DNA from: Mycolicibacterium sp. P1-18
GTDB lineage: Bacteria; Actinomycetota; Actinomycetes; Mycobacteriales; Mycobacteriaceae
NCBI RefSeq assembly: GCF_008329535.1
Contig: NZ_NPKR01000008.1
Coordinates: forward strand, 310,001 to 374,000
Direction: 5' to 3'
DNA: 64,000 nucleotides
The notes under the pieces were generated by a model, which worked only from the letters and a program-made list of their open reading frames with translations, was not told the DNA's origin and did no database searches. Each line of letters starts with the position of its first letter. Positions within the stretch are counted from its first letter, which is position 1. Both the position numbers and the translations under genes were made by a program. Positions 30,633-38,466 of this stretch are shown here, one piece after another.

Positions 30633-31639
30633 GCGCGCGCCTTTCCGAGGCTCTCACCGAGGATGCCGGTCGGACGGATGAGCAGCACCAGCACGAGCAG
30701 CACGAAGGCCACCACGTCGCGCCACTGCGTGCCGAACACCGCCTGGCCGTAGTTCTCCATCACACCCAGGATCAAACCGCCCAGCAGAGCGCCGCGCAGG
30801 TTGCCGATGCCGCCGAGGACGGCCGCCGAGAACGCCTTGATGCCAAGCAGGAAGCCGCCGGAGTAGATGATGCCCTGGGGCACCTTCAGCGTGTACAGCA
30901 GCGCCGCGGCGCCAGCCAGCAGACCGCCGATGAGGAACGTGGTCATGATGATGCGTTCCCGCGAGACGCCCATCAGGGTCGCGGTCGTCGAGTCCTGGGC
31001 CACCGCGCGGATGCCGCGGCCGAACTTGGTGCGGTTGATCGCGATGTCGGTCAGCAGGGCGAGCACGAGCGCCGAGGCCACGATCACCAGCGTCACGTTG
31101 GAGACCGTCGCACCGAAGATCGTGAACTGGGCCTTGGGCTGCACCAGAATGATCGGCTGCTGGGCATTCGAGCCGCCGTAGCCCTTGATCAGCTGGGGCA
31201 GGATGAAGTGCACGAATTCCTGCAGGACGAACGACATGCCGATGGCGGTGATCAGGAACGTCAGCGGGCGGGCGTTGCGGCGGCGCAGCGGGCGGTAGGC
31301 GATGAACTCCAAACCGACTGCCGCCGAACCGGATACCAGCATCGCGAAGATCATCGCGATGGCCAGATAGACGATCGTGAGCAGTACGCCCTTGTTGTAG
31401 GCGTTACCGCTGGGGGTGAAGCCCAGGATGATGTCGAGGCAGAAGTAGGTGCCGAACATGCCGAGCATGAAGATCTCGGAGTGGGCGAAGTTGATCAGTC
31501 GTAGAACGCCGAAGACCAGCGTGTAGCCGACGGCCACGAGCGCGTAGATCGCACCCCACGACAGACCGTCGACGGTCAACTGCCAAAAGCCGCTGATGAG
31601 GCCGTCGACGTTGAAGTTGATGTTGGCAGCCATTAACAC
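30629..31639 (-). CDS. branched-chain amino acid-type ABC permease (LivH-like)
   Basis: A 336-residue permease with about eight helices. The LivH motifs GLSWGAIYALVAVGYTLVFGVLRLINFAHSEIFM and GGIGNLRGALLGG are present. Start choice: GTG 31639 has AGGAG at 9 nt, whereas ATG 31633 would be 15 nt from it, so GTG is preferred. A stem-loop lies upstream between this gene and the binding protein gene, probably reducing permease expression relative to the binding protein. Confidence 0.93.
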   Translation of the reverse strand: MLMAANINFNVDGLISGFWQLTVDGLSWGAIYALVAVGYTLVFGVLRLINFAHSEIFMLGMFGTYFCLDIILGFTPSGNAYNKGVLLTIVYLAIAMIFAMLVSGSAAVGLEFIAYRPLRRRNARPLTFLITAIGMSFVLQEFVHFILPQLIKGYGGSNAQQPIILVQPKAQFTIFGATVSNVTLVIVASALVLALLTDIAINRTKFGRGIRAVAQDSTTATLMGVSRERIIMTTFLIGGLLAGAAALLYTLKVPQGIIYSGGFLLGIKAFSAAVLGGIGNLRGALLGGLILGVMENYGQAVFGTQWRDVVAFVLLVLVLLIRPTGILGESLGKARA

Positions 31640-31670
31640 CGGCGGCGGCTCCTTGCAGGTAAATGGATAC

Positions 31671-31707
31671 GAGGCGCGCCCGGGCCGGTTGGCCTCGGAC
31701 GCGCCTC
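31671..31707 (-). terminator. attenuator-like hairpin between binding-protein and permease genes
   Basis: GAGGCGCG (31671-31678) pairs with CGCGCCTC (31700-31707), with further internal GGCC/GGCC pairing around a 4-nt loop. It lies in the 78-bp gap after the binding-protein stop. No U-tract is present. Partial termination here would give more binding protein than permease. Confidence 0.6.
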
Positions 31708-31717
31708 GCGTCGACGA

Positions 31718-32929
31718 CTACTGAACCTTGAAGATCCAAATCAGGTTGGTGGTGAGCTCACCAGTGGGCGACCACTGGTAGTTGCGCGCCACGCCCTGAC
31801 CGTTGTAGTTCTTGACGAAGTCCAGCAGCGCCGGCCGGGTGATCGCACCCGAGTCGATGCCCTTCAGCATGATCGTGCCGAGGTCGTAGCCCTCGGTGCT
31901 GTAGGTGCCGGGCTCCTGGCCGAACTTCTTGGTGTACTCGTCGGCGAACGTTCCGGTGGCCGGACCGCACGGGCAGGACAGGATCGAGCCCTTCGAGGAC
32001 TCACCGGCCTGCTTGACGAACTCAGGGTCCTTCGTGCCGTCGGCACTGACGAACGTCGCCTCGACTCCGCCGTCCTTGAGCTGCTGGACGAACGGCGCCG
32101 CCTCGGAGTAGTAGCCGCTGTAGAAGACGGCGTCCGGGCTGACTCCCTTGATCTGCGTGACCGCCGCGGAGAAGTCCTTGTCGCCCTTCTTGACCTGGAT
32201 GTTGCAGGCCGAGTCGGCCACCGGGCCGAGGGTCTCGCGCACCGGGATGGCCAAGCCGAGGCCGTAGTCGGTGCTGTCGTCGACGACGCAGATCTTCTTG
32301 TAGCCCAGCGTGTTCTTCAGGTAGTTGGCCACCGACGGCCCCTGCACGCCGTCGTTGGCCAGACCGCGGAAGAAGGTCTTCCAGCCGTTCTCGCTCAACG
32401 TCGGGTTGGTCGCCGACGCGGTCGCCGAGACGAGGCCGGCCTGGTCGAAGACGGTGCCGGTGGCCTTGGTCTCGCCGGAGAAGGCGGGACCGACCAAGCC
32501 GATCGTGTACTGGTCGTCGACGATCTGAGGTGCGATGCCCGTGGCCTTCTGCGGGTCACCTTCGGTGTCGAACGGCTTCAACTGCACCTGACAGCCGGGG
32601 TTGGCGGCGTTGTGCTTGTCGATGGCCAGCTGCACGCCGTTCTTGATGTTGATGCCGAGCGCCGCGTCGGGGCCGTTGAGGGCACCGGCCATGGCGATCG
32701 ACACCGGCGGGCAGGTCGCCTTTCCGTCGCCGGTGGGGTCCGCGGGCTTCACGTCCCCGGCGGCCTTCACCTCGGCGCCGTTCTCGTCGATCTGCACCTG
32801 CTCGACGATCTTCAGGTTTGCCTGGGACGTGCTCTCCTCGGGCGCGGACTGGTTACAGCCAGCGATACCGAACACGAGCAAGCCCGCGCTCCCGAGAGCA
32901 AATGCATTACGTGCCATGCGACTGCGCAC
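31718..32929 (-). CDS. branched-chain amino acid-type substrate-binding lipoprotein
   Basis: A 403-residue periplasmic-binding-fold lipoprotein. The signal peptide has a lipobox LVFGIAGC, with lipidated Cys at about residue 25. The mature domain is of the Leu/Ile/Val-binding type I fold (residues about 75-400). It has more Cys than usual for the family, at TCPP, PGCQV, KKIC, DSACN and the CPCG pair, which suggests disulfides outside the membrane. The start is GTG 32929, with GGAGG at 6 nt. Branched-chain amino acids or other compounds such as urea or amides are possible ligands. Confidence 0.9.
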   Translation of the reverse strand: MRSRMARNAFALGSAGLLVFGIAGCNQSAPEESTSQANLKIVEQVQIDENGAEVKAAGDVKPADPTGDGKATCPPVSIAMAGALNGPDAALGINIKNGVQLAIDKHNAANPGCQVQLKPFDTEGDPQKATGIAPQIVDDQYTIGLVGPAFSGETKATGTVFDQAGLVSATASATNPTLSENGWKTFFRGLANDGVQGPSVANYLKNTLGYKKICVVDDSTDYGLGLAIPVRETLGPVADSACNIQVKKGDKDFSAAVTQIKGVSPDAVFYSGYYSEAAPFVQQLKDGGVEATFVSADGTKDPEFVKQAGESSKGSILSCPCGPATGTFADEYTKKFGQEPGTYSTEGYDLGTIMLKGIDSGAITRPALLDFVKNYNGQGVARNYQWSPTGELTTNLIWIFKVQ

Positions 32930-33106
32930 GTGTCACCTCCGTGTCAACGTTGTCATTGGCACCGGCGACGCAGGTCACGTAGGCCGGGGCGCCGATGCTT
33001 CGGGTAGAACATAGCCAACGCACGGCCCCGGTGCGCGATGTTGACGAACGCGGACTGGGTGTCGCCTGTGTGACTGGGCGAAACCCGGTCCGACGACACG
33101 CAGTTG

Positions 33107-33715
33107 TTACGTCTCCGGGGTGTCCAGGGTCTCGAGGACGACCTCCGCGACACGACGCATGGTGGTGCGACGATCCATGGCGGCTCGCTGAATCCACTTG
33201 AACGCCTCGGGCTCCGACATCTTCTGCTTGGCCTGGAGCAAACCCTTCGCGCGCTCGACTAGTTTGCGGGTCTCGAGCCGGTCGGACAGCGAGGCAACCT
33301 CGGACTCCAGGGCGGAGATCTCCCCGAACCGGCTGACCGCCAACTCGATCGCGGGGATCAGGTCGGTGATCGAGAAGGGCTTCACCAGATAGGCCATCGC
33401 GCCGGCGTCGCGGGCCCGCTCGACCAGTTCCCGTTGCGAGAAGGCGGTCAGTATCAAGATCGGGGCGATCCGTTTGGTCGCGATCTCGGCGGCGGCGTCG
33501 ATGCCGTCGCGCCGCGGCATCTTGACGTCCATGATCACGAGGTCCGGGCGGAGGCTCTCGGCGAGGTCCACGGCTTCCTGGCCGTCACCGGCCTCCCCCA
33601 CCACCTCATAGCCTTCCTCGCGAAGCATCTCCGCGAGATCCATTCGAATGAGTGCTTCGTCCTCGGCAATGAGGACGCGGTGCGGTGTGGCGGAGTCCGC
33701 CGGTGACCCGGTCAT
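33107..33715 (-). CDS. pdtaR: response regulator with ANTAR RNA-binding domain (PdtaR)
   Basis: A 202-residue response regulator matching PdtaR (Rv1626). The receiver domain has the acidic pair EDE at residues 18-20, phospho-acceptor Asp63 in VIMDVKMP, and Lys near residue 112 in YLVKPF. The C-terminal ANTAR domain (about 140-200) contains KLVERAKGLLQAKQKMSEPEAFKWIQRAAMD, the RNA-binding three-helix bundle. It acts by anti-termination on target mRNA hairpins; its kinase PdtaS is encoded elsewhere and is not seen here. The start is ATG 33715, 6 nt after GACAAT, probably leaderless. Confidence 0.96.
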   Translation of the reverse strand: MTGSPADSATPHRVLIAEDEALIRMDLAEMLREEGYEVVGEAGDGQEAVDLAESLRPDLVIMDVKMPRRDGIDAAAEIATKRIAPILILTAFSQRELVERARDAGAMAYLVKPFSITDLIPAIELAVSRFGEISALESEVASLSDRLETRKLVERAKGLLQAKQKMSEPEAFKWIQRAAMDRRTTMRRVAEVVLETLDTPET

Positions 33716-33809
33716 GGGGTCATTGTCGCGTGAGTCGCCCGGAACGGCGACCTCGGGGCCGTGACGGCCCGCCCGGCCGATCCTCTAAGGTGGGAAACCG
33801 CAACGGATG

Positions 33810-33886
33810 GCCCTCGTATCCCAATTGGCAGAGGAAACGGATTCAAAACCCGTGCAGTGTGAGTTCGAGTCTCACCGAGGGCACCA
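33810..33886 (+). tRNA. tRNA-Leu (CAA), short variable arm, CCA encoded
   Basis: A class I shaped tRNA of 74 nt plus encoded CCA. The acceptor stem pairs GCCCTCG with CGAGGGC, the T stem pairs GTGAG with CTCAC around TTCGAGT, and the anticodon loop is TTCAAAA, giving anticodon CAA (Leu). The variable loop is only about 5 nt (GCAGT), while tRNA-Leu normally has a long variable arm. The last pair of the anticodon stem is an A-C mismatch. By position next to pdtaR it seems to match the leuV-type gene of M. tuberculosis (from memory). Amino acid identity is by anticodon only. Confidence 0.8.
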
Positions 33887-33936
33887 GACATACCTGCTGA
33901 TGGGCGATCTGGGATCGGTGCAGCAGACTTGCCGCC

Positions 33937-34692
33937 ATGAATACCCAACCCAAGCTTGAACGGTGGGAGCGGCGGGCCGAATGGCCCCTGGCGGCGGTGG
34001 CGATCGCGTTCTTGGCCGTCTACTCCGAACAGGTTCTCGGTCGACCCCACGGTCTGGAAGCTGCCGTACTCGGGGCGACGAGCTGGGTCATCTGGAGCAT
34101 CTTCGTCGTCGACTACCTCGCACGCCTCACACTCGCAAACGATCGCCGCCGGTGGTTCGTGACGCATCTCCTCGAGCTGGCCGTGGTGGCGCTACCACTC
34201 CTCCGGCCGTTGCGGCTGCTGCGGCTCGTCATCTTGGTTGGCGCACTGCAGAAGGCGGTGGGCGACGCGATCCGTGGACGGATCGTCGTCTACACGGTGG
34301 GTGGTGTCGCCCTGCTGATCTACGTGGGGTCGTTGGCCGTACTGGAGCAGGAACGTGATCAGCCCGACGCACTCATCACGTCGTTCGGCAAGGCGCTGTG
34401 GTGGTCGATCACCACGGTCACGACAGTGGGATACGGCGACCTGTATCCGATGACCACCACGGGCAGAGTCGTAGCAGTGCTGTTGATGTTGGGTGGAATC
34501 AGCCTCATCGGCGTGGTTACCGCTTCGCTCGCGTCGTGGATCGTCCAACGTGTCGCCGAAGACGACGCTGCCAATGGCGCGGCAACCGCCGAACAAGTCG
34601 AAGCGCTACAGGCGGAGATCCGTGCCCTCGCCGACCAACTGCAGAACATCACGACGAATGGCCCGATCGCCGAACGCCGCTCGTCGCCGTGA
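33937..34692 (+). CDS. voltage-gated-type potassium channel
   Basis: A 251-residue channel with six membrane helices: four form a voltage-sensor-like domain, with Arg residues in RPLRLLRLV near residue 89 resembling S4, and two flank the pore loop with the K+ selectivity filter TTVGYGD near residue 164. The C-terminal 45 residues are predicted to form a coiled coil (QVEALQAEIRALADQLQ) that may support tetramer assembly. It is preceded by CAGACT and 7 nt before ATG 33937, so it may be leaderless. It lies 50 bp after the tRNA and appears monocistronic. Confidence 0.9.
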   Translation: MNTQPKLERWERRAEWPLAAVAIAFLAVYSEQVLGRPHGLEAAVLGATSWVIWSIFVVDYLARLTLANDRRRWFVTHLLELAVVALPLLRPLRLLRLVILVGALQKAVGDAIRGRIVVYTVGGVALLIYVGSLAVLEQERDQPDALITSFGKALWWSITTVTTVGYGDLYPMTTTGRVVAVLLMLGGISLIGVVTASLASWIVQRVAEDDAANGAATAEQVEALQAEIRALADQLQNITTNGPIAERRSSP

Positions 34693-34711
34693 ACGGATGT
34701 GCCGAGAATGG

Positions 34712-34903
34712 CTACGGCGACGGCGATTTGGACTCGGTTGGCAACCGCAGCTTCCAAACGCCGACTTTGTTGTCGTTGGCATCGCGGCAGACGCCCTCGA
34801 CGGCGCCCGCTTCGGCTTGATCGGCGGCCGCGCGCAGGATCCGGGCAACCTCGACACCCATCATGGCTTCGTCGAACGCCACGTTGTCGGTATCGAAGGC
34901 CAT
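34712..34903 (-). CDS. small conserved mycobacterial protein of about 63 residues
   Basis: A short protein with the layout FDTDNVAFDE, EVARILRAAADQAEAG and a C-terminal RDANDNKVGVW. The pattern, a DTDNAAF start, an EVARIL helix and a DxNGNxVG-type turn, is seen in many small mycobacterial proteins of unknown function. It is antisense to nothing supported and fills most of the gap between the channel and repressor genes. ATG 34903 is used; TTG 34909 is two codons longer. It points away from the ArsR operator. Confidence 0.6.
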   Translation of the reverse strand: MAFDTDNVAFDEAMMGVEVARILRAAADQAEAGAVEGVCRDANDNKVGVWKLRLPTESKSPSP

Positions 34904-34942
34904 GGCCAAGACTGTGCCCGAGCCGGTTCAGCGTGTGCTGAA

Positions 34943-34962
34943 TACAGAATTGGCTGTACTAT
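34943..34962 (+). promoter_or_regulatory. ArsR-type operator overlapping a leaderless promoter
   Basis: A perfect inverted repeat TACAG-N6-CTGTA (34943-34958) overlaps the -10 element TACTAT (34957-34962), which is followed by 6 nt and the ATG at 34969. A repressor bound here would block RNA polymerase, so the ArsR gene probably controls itself and the transporter. Confidence 0.7.
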
Positions 34963-34968
34963 CTGTCG

Positions 34969-35271
34969 ATGCAAATAGTGTTGGCCCAGGATGCCCTGGC
35001 CCGCTTCGGCCATGCTCTGTCCGACGCCACCCGCGCATCCATCCTGCTGAGTCTTCGCGACGGCGGACGTCATCCGTCCGACCTCGCCGAGGAGATCGGG
35101 GTGTCTCGTCAGATCGTCTCCAATCACCTTGCGTGCCTGCGAGGCTGCGGACTTGTCGTCGCCGTCCCGGAGGGCCGGCGCAGCCGCTATGAGCTGGCCG
35201 ATGGCCGCATCGCCCATGCGTTGAACGATCTGGTGGGCCTGGTGCTCGCCGTCGACCCGGACTGCTGCTGA
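34969..35271 (+). CDS. ArsR/SmtB family metal-responsive repressor (CmtR-like)
   Basis: A 100-residue ArsR family winged-helix repressor. The recognition helix region SRQIVSNHLACLRGCGLV carries the two Cys (near 55 and 59) that match Cys57 and Cys61 of the M. tuberculosis Cd/Pb sensor CmtR, and the C-terminus ends DPDCC, providing a third thiolate as in CmtR (Cys102). Cadmium or lead sensing is inferred from these residues. It starts at ATG 34969 on a leaderless promoter with its own operator and overlaps the transporter gene start (TGATG). Confidence 0.9.
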   Translation: MQIVLAQDALARFGHALSDATRASILLSLRDGGRHPSDLAEEIGVSRQIVSNHLACLRGCGLVVAVPEGRRSRYELADGRIAHALNDLVGLVLAVDPDCC

Positions 35272-35903
35272 TGGCGGTGACCAGTGGACTCTCCGTCTCC
35301 CGCAGACAAGTGCTGTCCCGTCGGATTCGGTTGTTCGTCGCAGCCACCATCACCTACAACGTCGTCGAAGCGGTCGTCGCCCTCACCGAGGGAACGCGCG
35401 TGTCCTCGGCGGCGCTGCTCGGCTTCGGACTGGATTCGGTGATCGAAGTGTCCTCGGCGGCCGCCGTGGCGTGGCAGTTCGCCGGACGCGATCCCGAGGC
35501 CCGTGAGAAGACCGCGCTGCGCGTCATCGCGTTGTCGTTCTTCGGACTGGCCGCCTTCGTGACCGTCGACTCCACTCGCGCCCTCACCGGACACGGTGAG
35601 GCGGGACCGTCACGGATCGGCATTGCCCTCGCCGCAATCAGTTTGGTGATCATGCCCGTCTTGTCATGGGCGCAGCGACGCACTGGCAAGGAGCTCGGTT
35701 CGGTGTCGGCGGTGGCGGACTCGAAACAGACCCTGCTGTGCACCTACATGTCCGCGGCGTTGCTCGTGGGTCTGCTGCTCAACTTGCTCGTGGGTTGGGG
35801 GTGGGCGGATCCCGTGGCCGGATTGGTTATTGCCGCCGTGGCCCTCCGCGAAGGCGTGCAGGCGTGGCGGGGCCATTCGTGCTGTGCGACGGGTTGCGGC
35901 TGA
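35271..35903 (+). CDS. CDF-like cation efflux membrane protein
   Basis: A 210-residue protein with six membrane helices and the cation diffusion facilitator pattern: GFGLDSVIEVSS in helix 2 (Asp near 57) and the paired VADSKQTLLC in helix 5, which supply metal-binding Asp residues. It lacks the long C-terminal cytoplasmic domain of classical CDF proteins and ends instead in a Cys-rich HSCCATGCG tail that could bind soft metals. It overlaps the CmtR-like gene, so it is likely its target, exporting Cd, Pb or Zn; the metal is an inference. Confidence 0.85.
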   Translation: MAVTSGLSVSRRQVLSRRIRLFVAATITYNVVEAVVALTEGTRVSSAALLGFGLDSVIEVSSAAAVAWQFAGRDPEAREKTALRVIALSFFGLAAFVTVDSTRALTGHGEAGPSRIGIALAAISLVIMPVLSWAQRRTGKELGSVSAVADSKQTLLCTYMSAALLVGLLLNLLVGWGWADPVAGLVIAAVALREGVQAWRGHSCCATGCG

Positions 35904-35983
35904 GCGACCCCGAACGCACGAACCGCCGCGATCCTGCGGGGGCAGGAGTCGCGGCGGTCCGCAGTGGGTCAGGCGGACGGTGG

Positions 35984-38026
35984 CTACCCCTCGTCTCCGC
36001 CGCCGCTTGATCCACTGCCGCTCGCGGAATGCGACGCGCTCTTCGCGTCGGATCCCTTGGCGGCGCCAGCTCCGTCGGAGCCAGTCTTGGGCTTGACCTT
36101 GTTGGCCGAAGCGTCGTTGTCGCCCTTGTCCTTCGACGAGTCCTTGGTGTCGGTCTTGCCCGGCTTGCCGGCCTTCTCGGGCTTGCCGGACGTGTCGGTC
36201 TTGTCCGGCTTGCCGGCCTTCTCCCCCTCGTCGGCCTTGGTGGCCTTGGCGGGCTTGGTGGCGGTGTCGGTCTTGTCCGGCGCGGAAGACGTGTCGTCCT
36301 CGTCCTTGTCCGGGGTGGTCGCCGTGTCGGTCTTGCCGGGCGTGGTGACCGTCGACGAGTCGTCGGCTGCAACCGAGACCACTGGGCTGGCCGTGGCCGG
36401 CTCTGGCGCTTCGGGTGTCGCGGGTGTCTCGGCGGCCACCGGCTCCACCGCGACGGGTTCGACCGTCGCCGTTGCCGGCTCGACGATGGTGGGCGTCGTC
36501 TCCGCCTCGGTCACGTCGGTCTTCGGCGTGGCCTCCGTCTCGGCGGCGACCGTGGCGTCCTTGACGCCCTTGGCAGTCGTGGTTGCCTCGGTGGTGGCCT
36601 CCTCCGTTCCGGCACTTGGCGTGTCGGAGGTGGCCACCGACGCGACCCGCAGCGACAACGGTGCCGAGGTGGTCACAGCGGGCGTACCCCCAAGGGAGGC
36701 AAAGAAATTGGCGACGGCTTGGACGAACGCGGCGACGGACGCCTGGATCTGCGCGGCGATCGCCTGGAATTGCTGCGCGATGACGGCGAGGACGGCAGCC
36801 AGCGGGTTGACCGGCGTCACCGGCGGCTGACCGGGATTCGTCGGGCCGGTGGTGTTCTGCGGATGGTCCTTGAACCACTGAGTGAGGAACTGCGTGATGA
36901 CTTCCTTGGGCTGCCCGAACATGTCCCAGAGTCCGTAGTTCTGGTCGGCGACGGGGCTGCCGGTGAGGGTGTCGCGCCCGGTGTAGAGGAAGATCGGTCC
37001 GGCATTCTGGCCGAAGGCGGCCCCCCAGCTGTTGATCAGGTCGGCGATGTACTTCTCCTGCTGATCCTGGGTGACGGTGTGCACGACGCCGTTGGAGTCG
37101 GTGTAGCTGTAGGTGGGCACGCCGAATTCCGAGAGCCACACCTTCTTGGTGGGGAACAGCGCCACCAAGTCCTTGAGCTGGTTGAAGGCCGTGTCAGAGG
37201 CATACCAGTTGGAGTTGGGATCGATGTTGCCCTGTGAGAAGGGCAGGCTCTCGTCGTACGGGTGATACGACAGGGCGTCGAAGTACTGCCCGATGGTCGG
37301 GTCGGCGGCGATCATCGCCTTGACGAAGTCGACCGGGTCCATCGTGATGTTGCCGAGCGAGATGACGTGCCCCACCGCGCCCGCGACGACGGTGGCGGTC
37401 GGGTCCAGCGGCTTGATGGCCTGGTACGCCGCCTTCAGCAACGCCGCGTAGGCAGCCGGGTCGATGGGGTTGGACGACATGAACGCGTTGGGTTCGTTCC
37501 AGATCTCATACGCCGACACCGTGGAGCCGTACTGGTTGACGAACTTCGTCATGAAGGCCGCGAACTTCGCGGGATCGGGCGTGCCACTGCCCGGGATGCC
37601 GTTGGTCACGGCGTAGGGCGGGGTGCTGTCGACCTCGGCCAGCACGCCCATGTCGTGTTCCTTGGCCGACTGCATGACCAGGTCGAGAGTCGCCCACGAC
37701 AAACTGCCCGGCTCCGAGGGGCCGAAGAAGTCGACGAGCCCCCAGGGCACGAACACCCGGATGTTCTGGACACCCAACGCCTGCATTTCGGAGAGCTGCT
37801 GGTCGATCTGGGCCTTCGTCTGCCCGTACAGCGGGGAGGCCGCGACGCCCACCGTGTTCGGCGAGACCGTGATCTCGGCGACCATCTGATATTCGTAGGC
37901 GGCCATTCTTGGCGGCGTCGGAACGAACAAGTTGCTCGCGTACGCGCTTGCCATGGCGACGGGTATGGCGGCGATGACACCCCGCGTCGCGATGGACTTC
38001 AAGAACCCCTGGTTTGCCTTCTTCAT
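35984..38026 (-). CDS. secreted glycoside hydrolase of clan GH-A with acidic/basic disordered tail (copy B)
   Basis: A 680-residue exported enzyme. Residues 1-32 form a signal peptide or anchor with basic start and IPVAMASAYAS. Residues about 45-370 form a (beta/alpha)8 glycoside hydrolase domain: WNEPN with acid/base Glu178 and WLSEFG with nucleophile Glu300, the pattern of clan GH-A (GH5/GH39-like). A Gln/Ala-rich helical segment follows (about 410-455), then a tail of about 220 residues rich in Thr, Ala and Pro that becomes Lys/Asp/Gly-rich with repeated GKPDKTDT-like units and ends SGSGSSGGGDEG. It is a tandem paralogue of the gene at 38467 without gaps in the catalytic domain. The start is ATG 38026 after GCAGGGGA; the open frame continues to 38104. 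The substrate is unknown. Confidence 0.88.
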   Translation of the reverse strand: MKKANQGFLKSIATRGVIAAIPVAMASAYASNLFVPTPPRMAAYEYQMVAEITVSPNTVGVAASPLYGQTKAQIDQQLSEMQALGVQNIRVFVPWGLVDFFGPSEPGSLSWATLDLVMQSAKEHDMGVLAEVDSTPPYAVTNGIPGSGTPDPAKFAAFMTKFVNQYGSTVSAYEIWNEPNAFMSSNPIDPAAYAALLKAAYQAIKPLDPTATVVAGAVGHVISLGNITMDPVDFVKAMIAADPTIGQYFDALSYHPYDESLPFSQGNIDPNSNWYASDTAFNQLKDLVALFPTKKVWLSEFGVPTYSYTDSNGVVHTVTQDQQEKYIADLINSWGAAFGQNAGPIFLYTGRDTLTGSPVADQNYGLWDMFGQPKEVITQFLTQWFKDHPQNTTGPTNPGQPPVTPVNPLAAVLAVIAQQFQAIAAQIQASVAAFVQAVANFFASLGGTPAVTTSAPLSLRVASVATSDTPSAGTEEATTEATTTAKGVKDATVAAETEATPKTDVTEAETTPTIVEPATATVEPVAVEPVAAETPATPEAPEPATASPVVSVAADDSSTVTTPGKTDTATTPDKDEDDTSSAPDKTDTATKPAKATKADEGEKAGKPDKTDTSGKPEKAGKPGKTDTKDSSKDKGDNDASANKVKPKTGSDGAGAAKGSDAKSASHSASGSGSSGGGDEG

Positions 38027-38466
38027 TCCCCTGCTCGCTTTCACGCTTGTAATTATCGCCACCGTCAACGCGATGAATTTAACCTGCTTCGCGGCAAACC
38101 GCACACCGAATCGACAAGTCGGTCAATCAGGGCGTCGAGATCGTCAAACCCGCTGGTGAGAACGTGCACGGCCCAGCAATTAACGCAAACAGCGATTTTA
38201 GCTGGCAAGCGATTGTGACCAGCGTTTTATGGGCTACCAAGCGTCCACAGCGATGTTTCAGCCGCTTGTGCCGACGTTCGTACCAAAAGTTCTCTTTGGT
38301 CGGATTTTCTTTGAATCCTCGTGGCGCCGGAATGGCGACCGCGCGAATGGCGTCGCCATACCGCGCTGGTGGCCTCGACGCCAAATGGACGCATGGCAAA
38401 CGCACCGTAGCGACCCCATTCGTAAATGGAGTCGCGACGGTGAACGGTTGTCGAATTGCGGCGAAC
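38027..38466 (-). other. AT-richer intergenic region between the two glycoside hydrolase genes, with two hairpins
   Basis: 440 bp without a supported gene. Just after the copy A stop is an 11-bp stem with one mismatch, GCGACCCCATT / AATGGAGTCGC with loop CGTA (38410-38435), a likely terminator. A second inverted repeat ATGGCGAC / GTCGCCAT lies at 38332-38359. The part at 38040-38320 has many A/T runs and should hold the copy B promoter. The AT content suggests possible binding by the xenogeneic silencer Lsr2. Confidence 0.55.

Noticed and set aside
33810..33886. tRNA-Leu 3' end as a phage attachment site
   Set aside because: No integrase, prophage gene or repeat of the tRNA end was seen near it.
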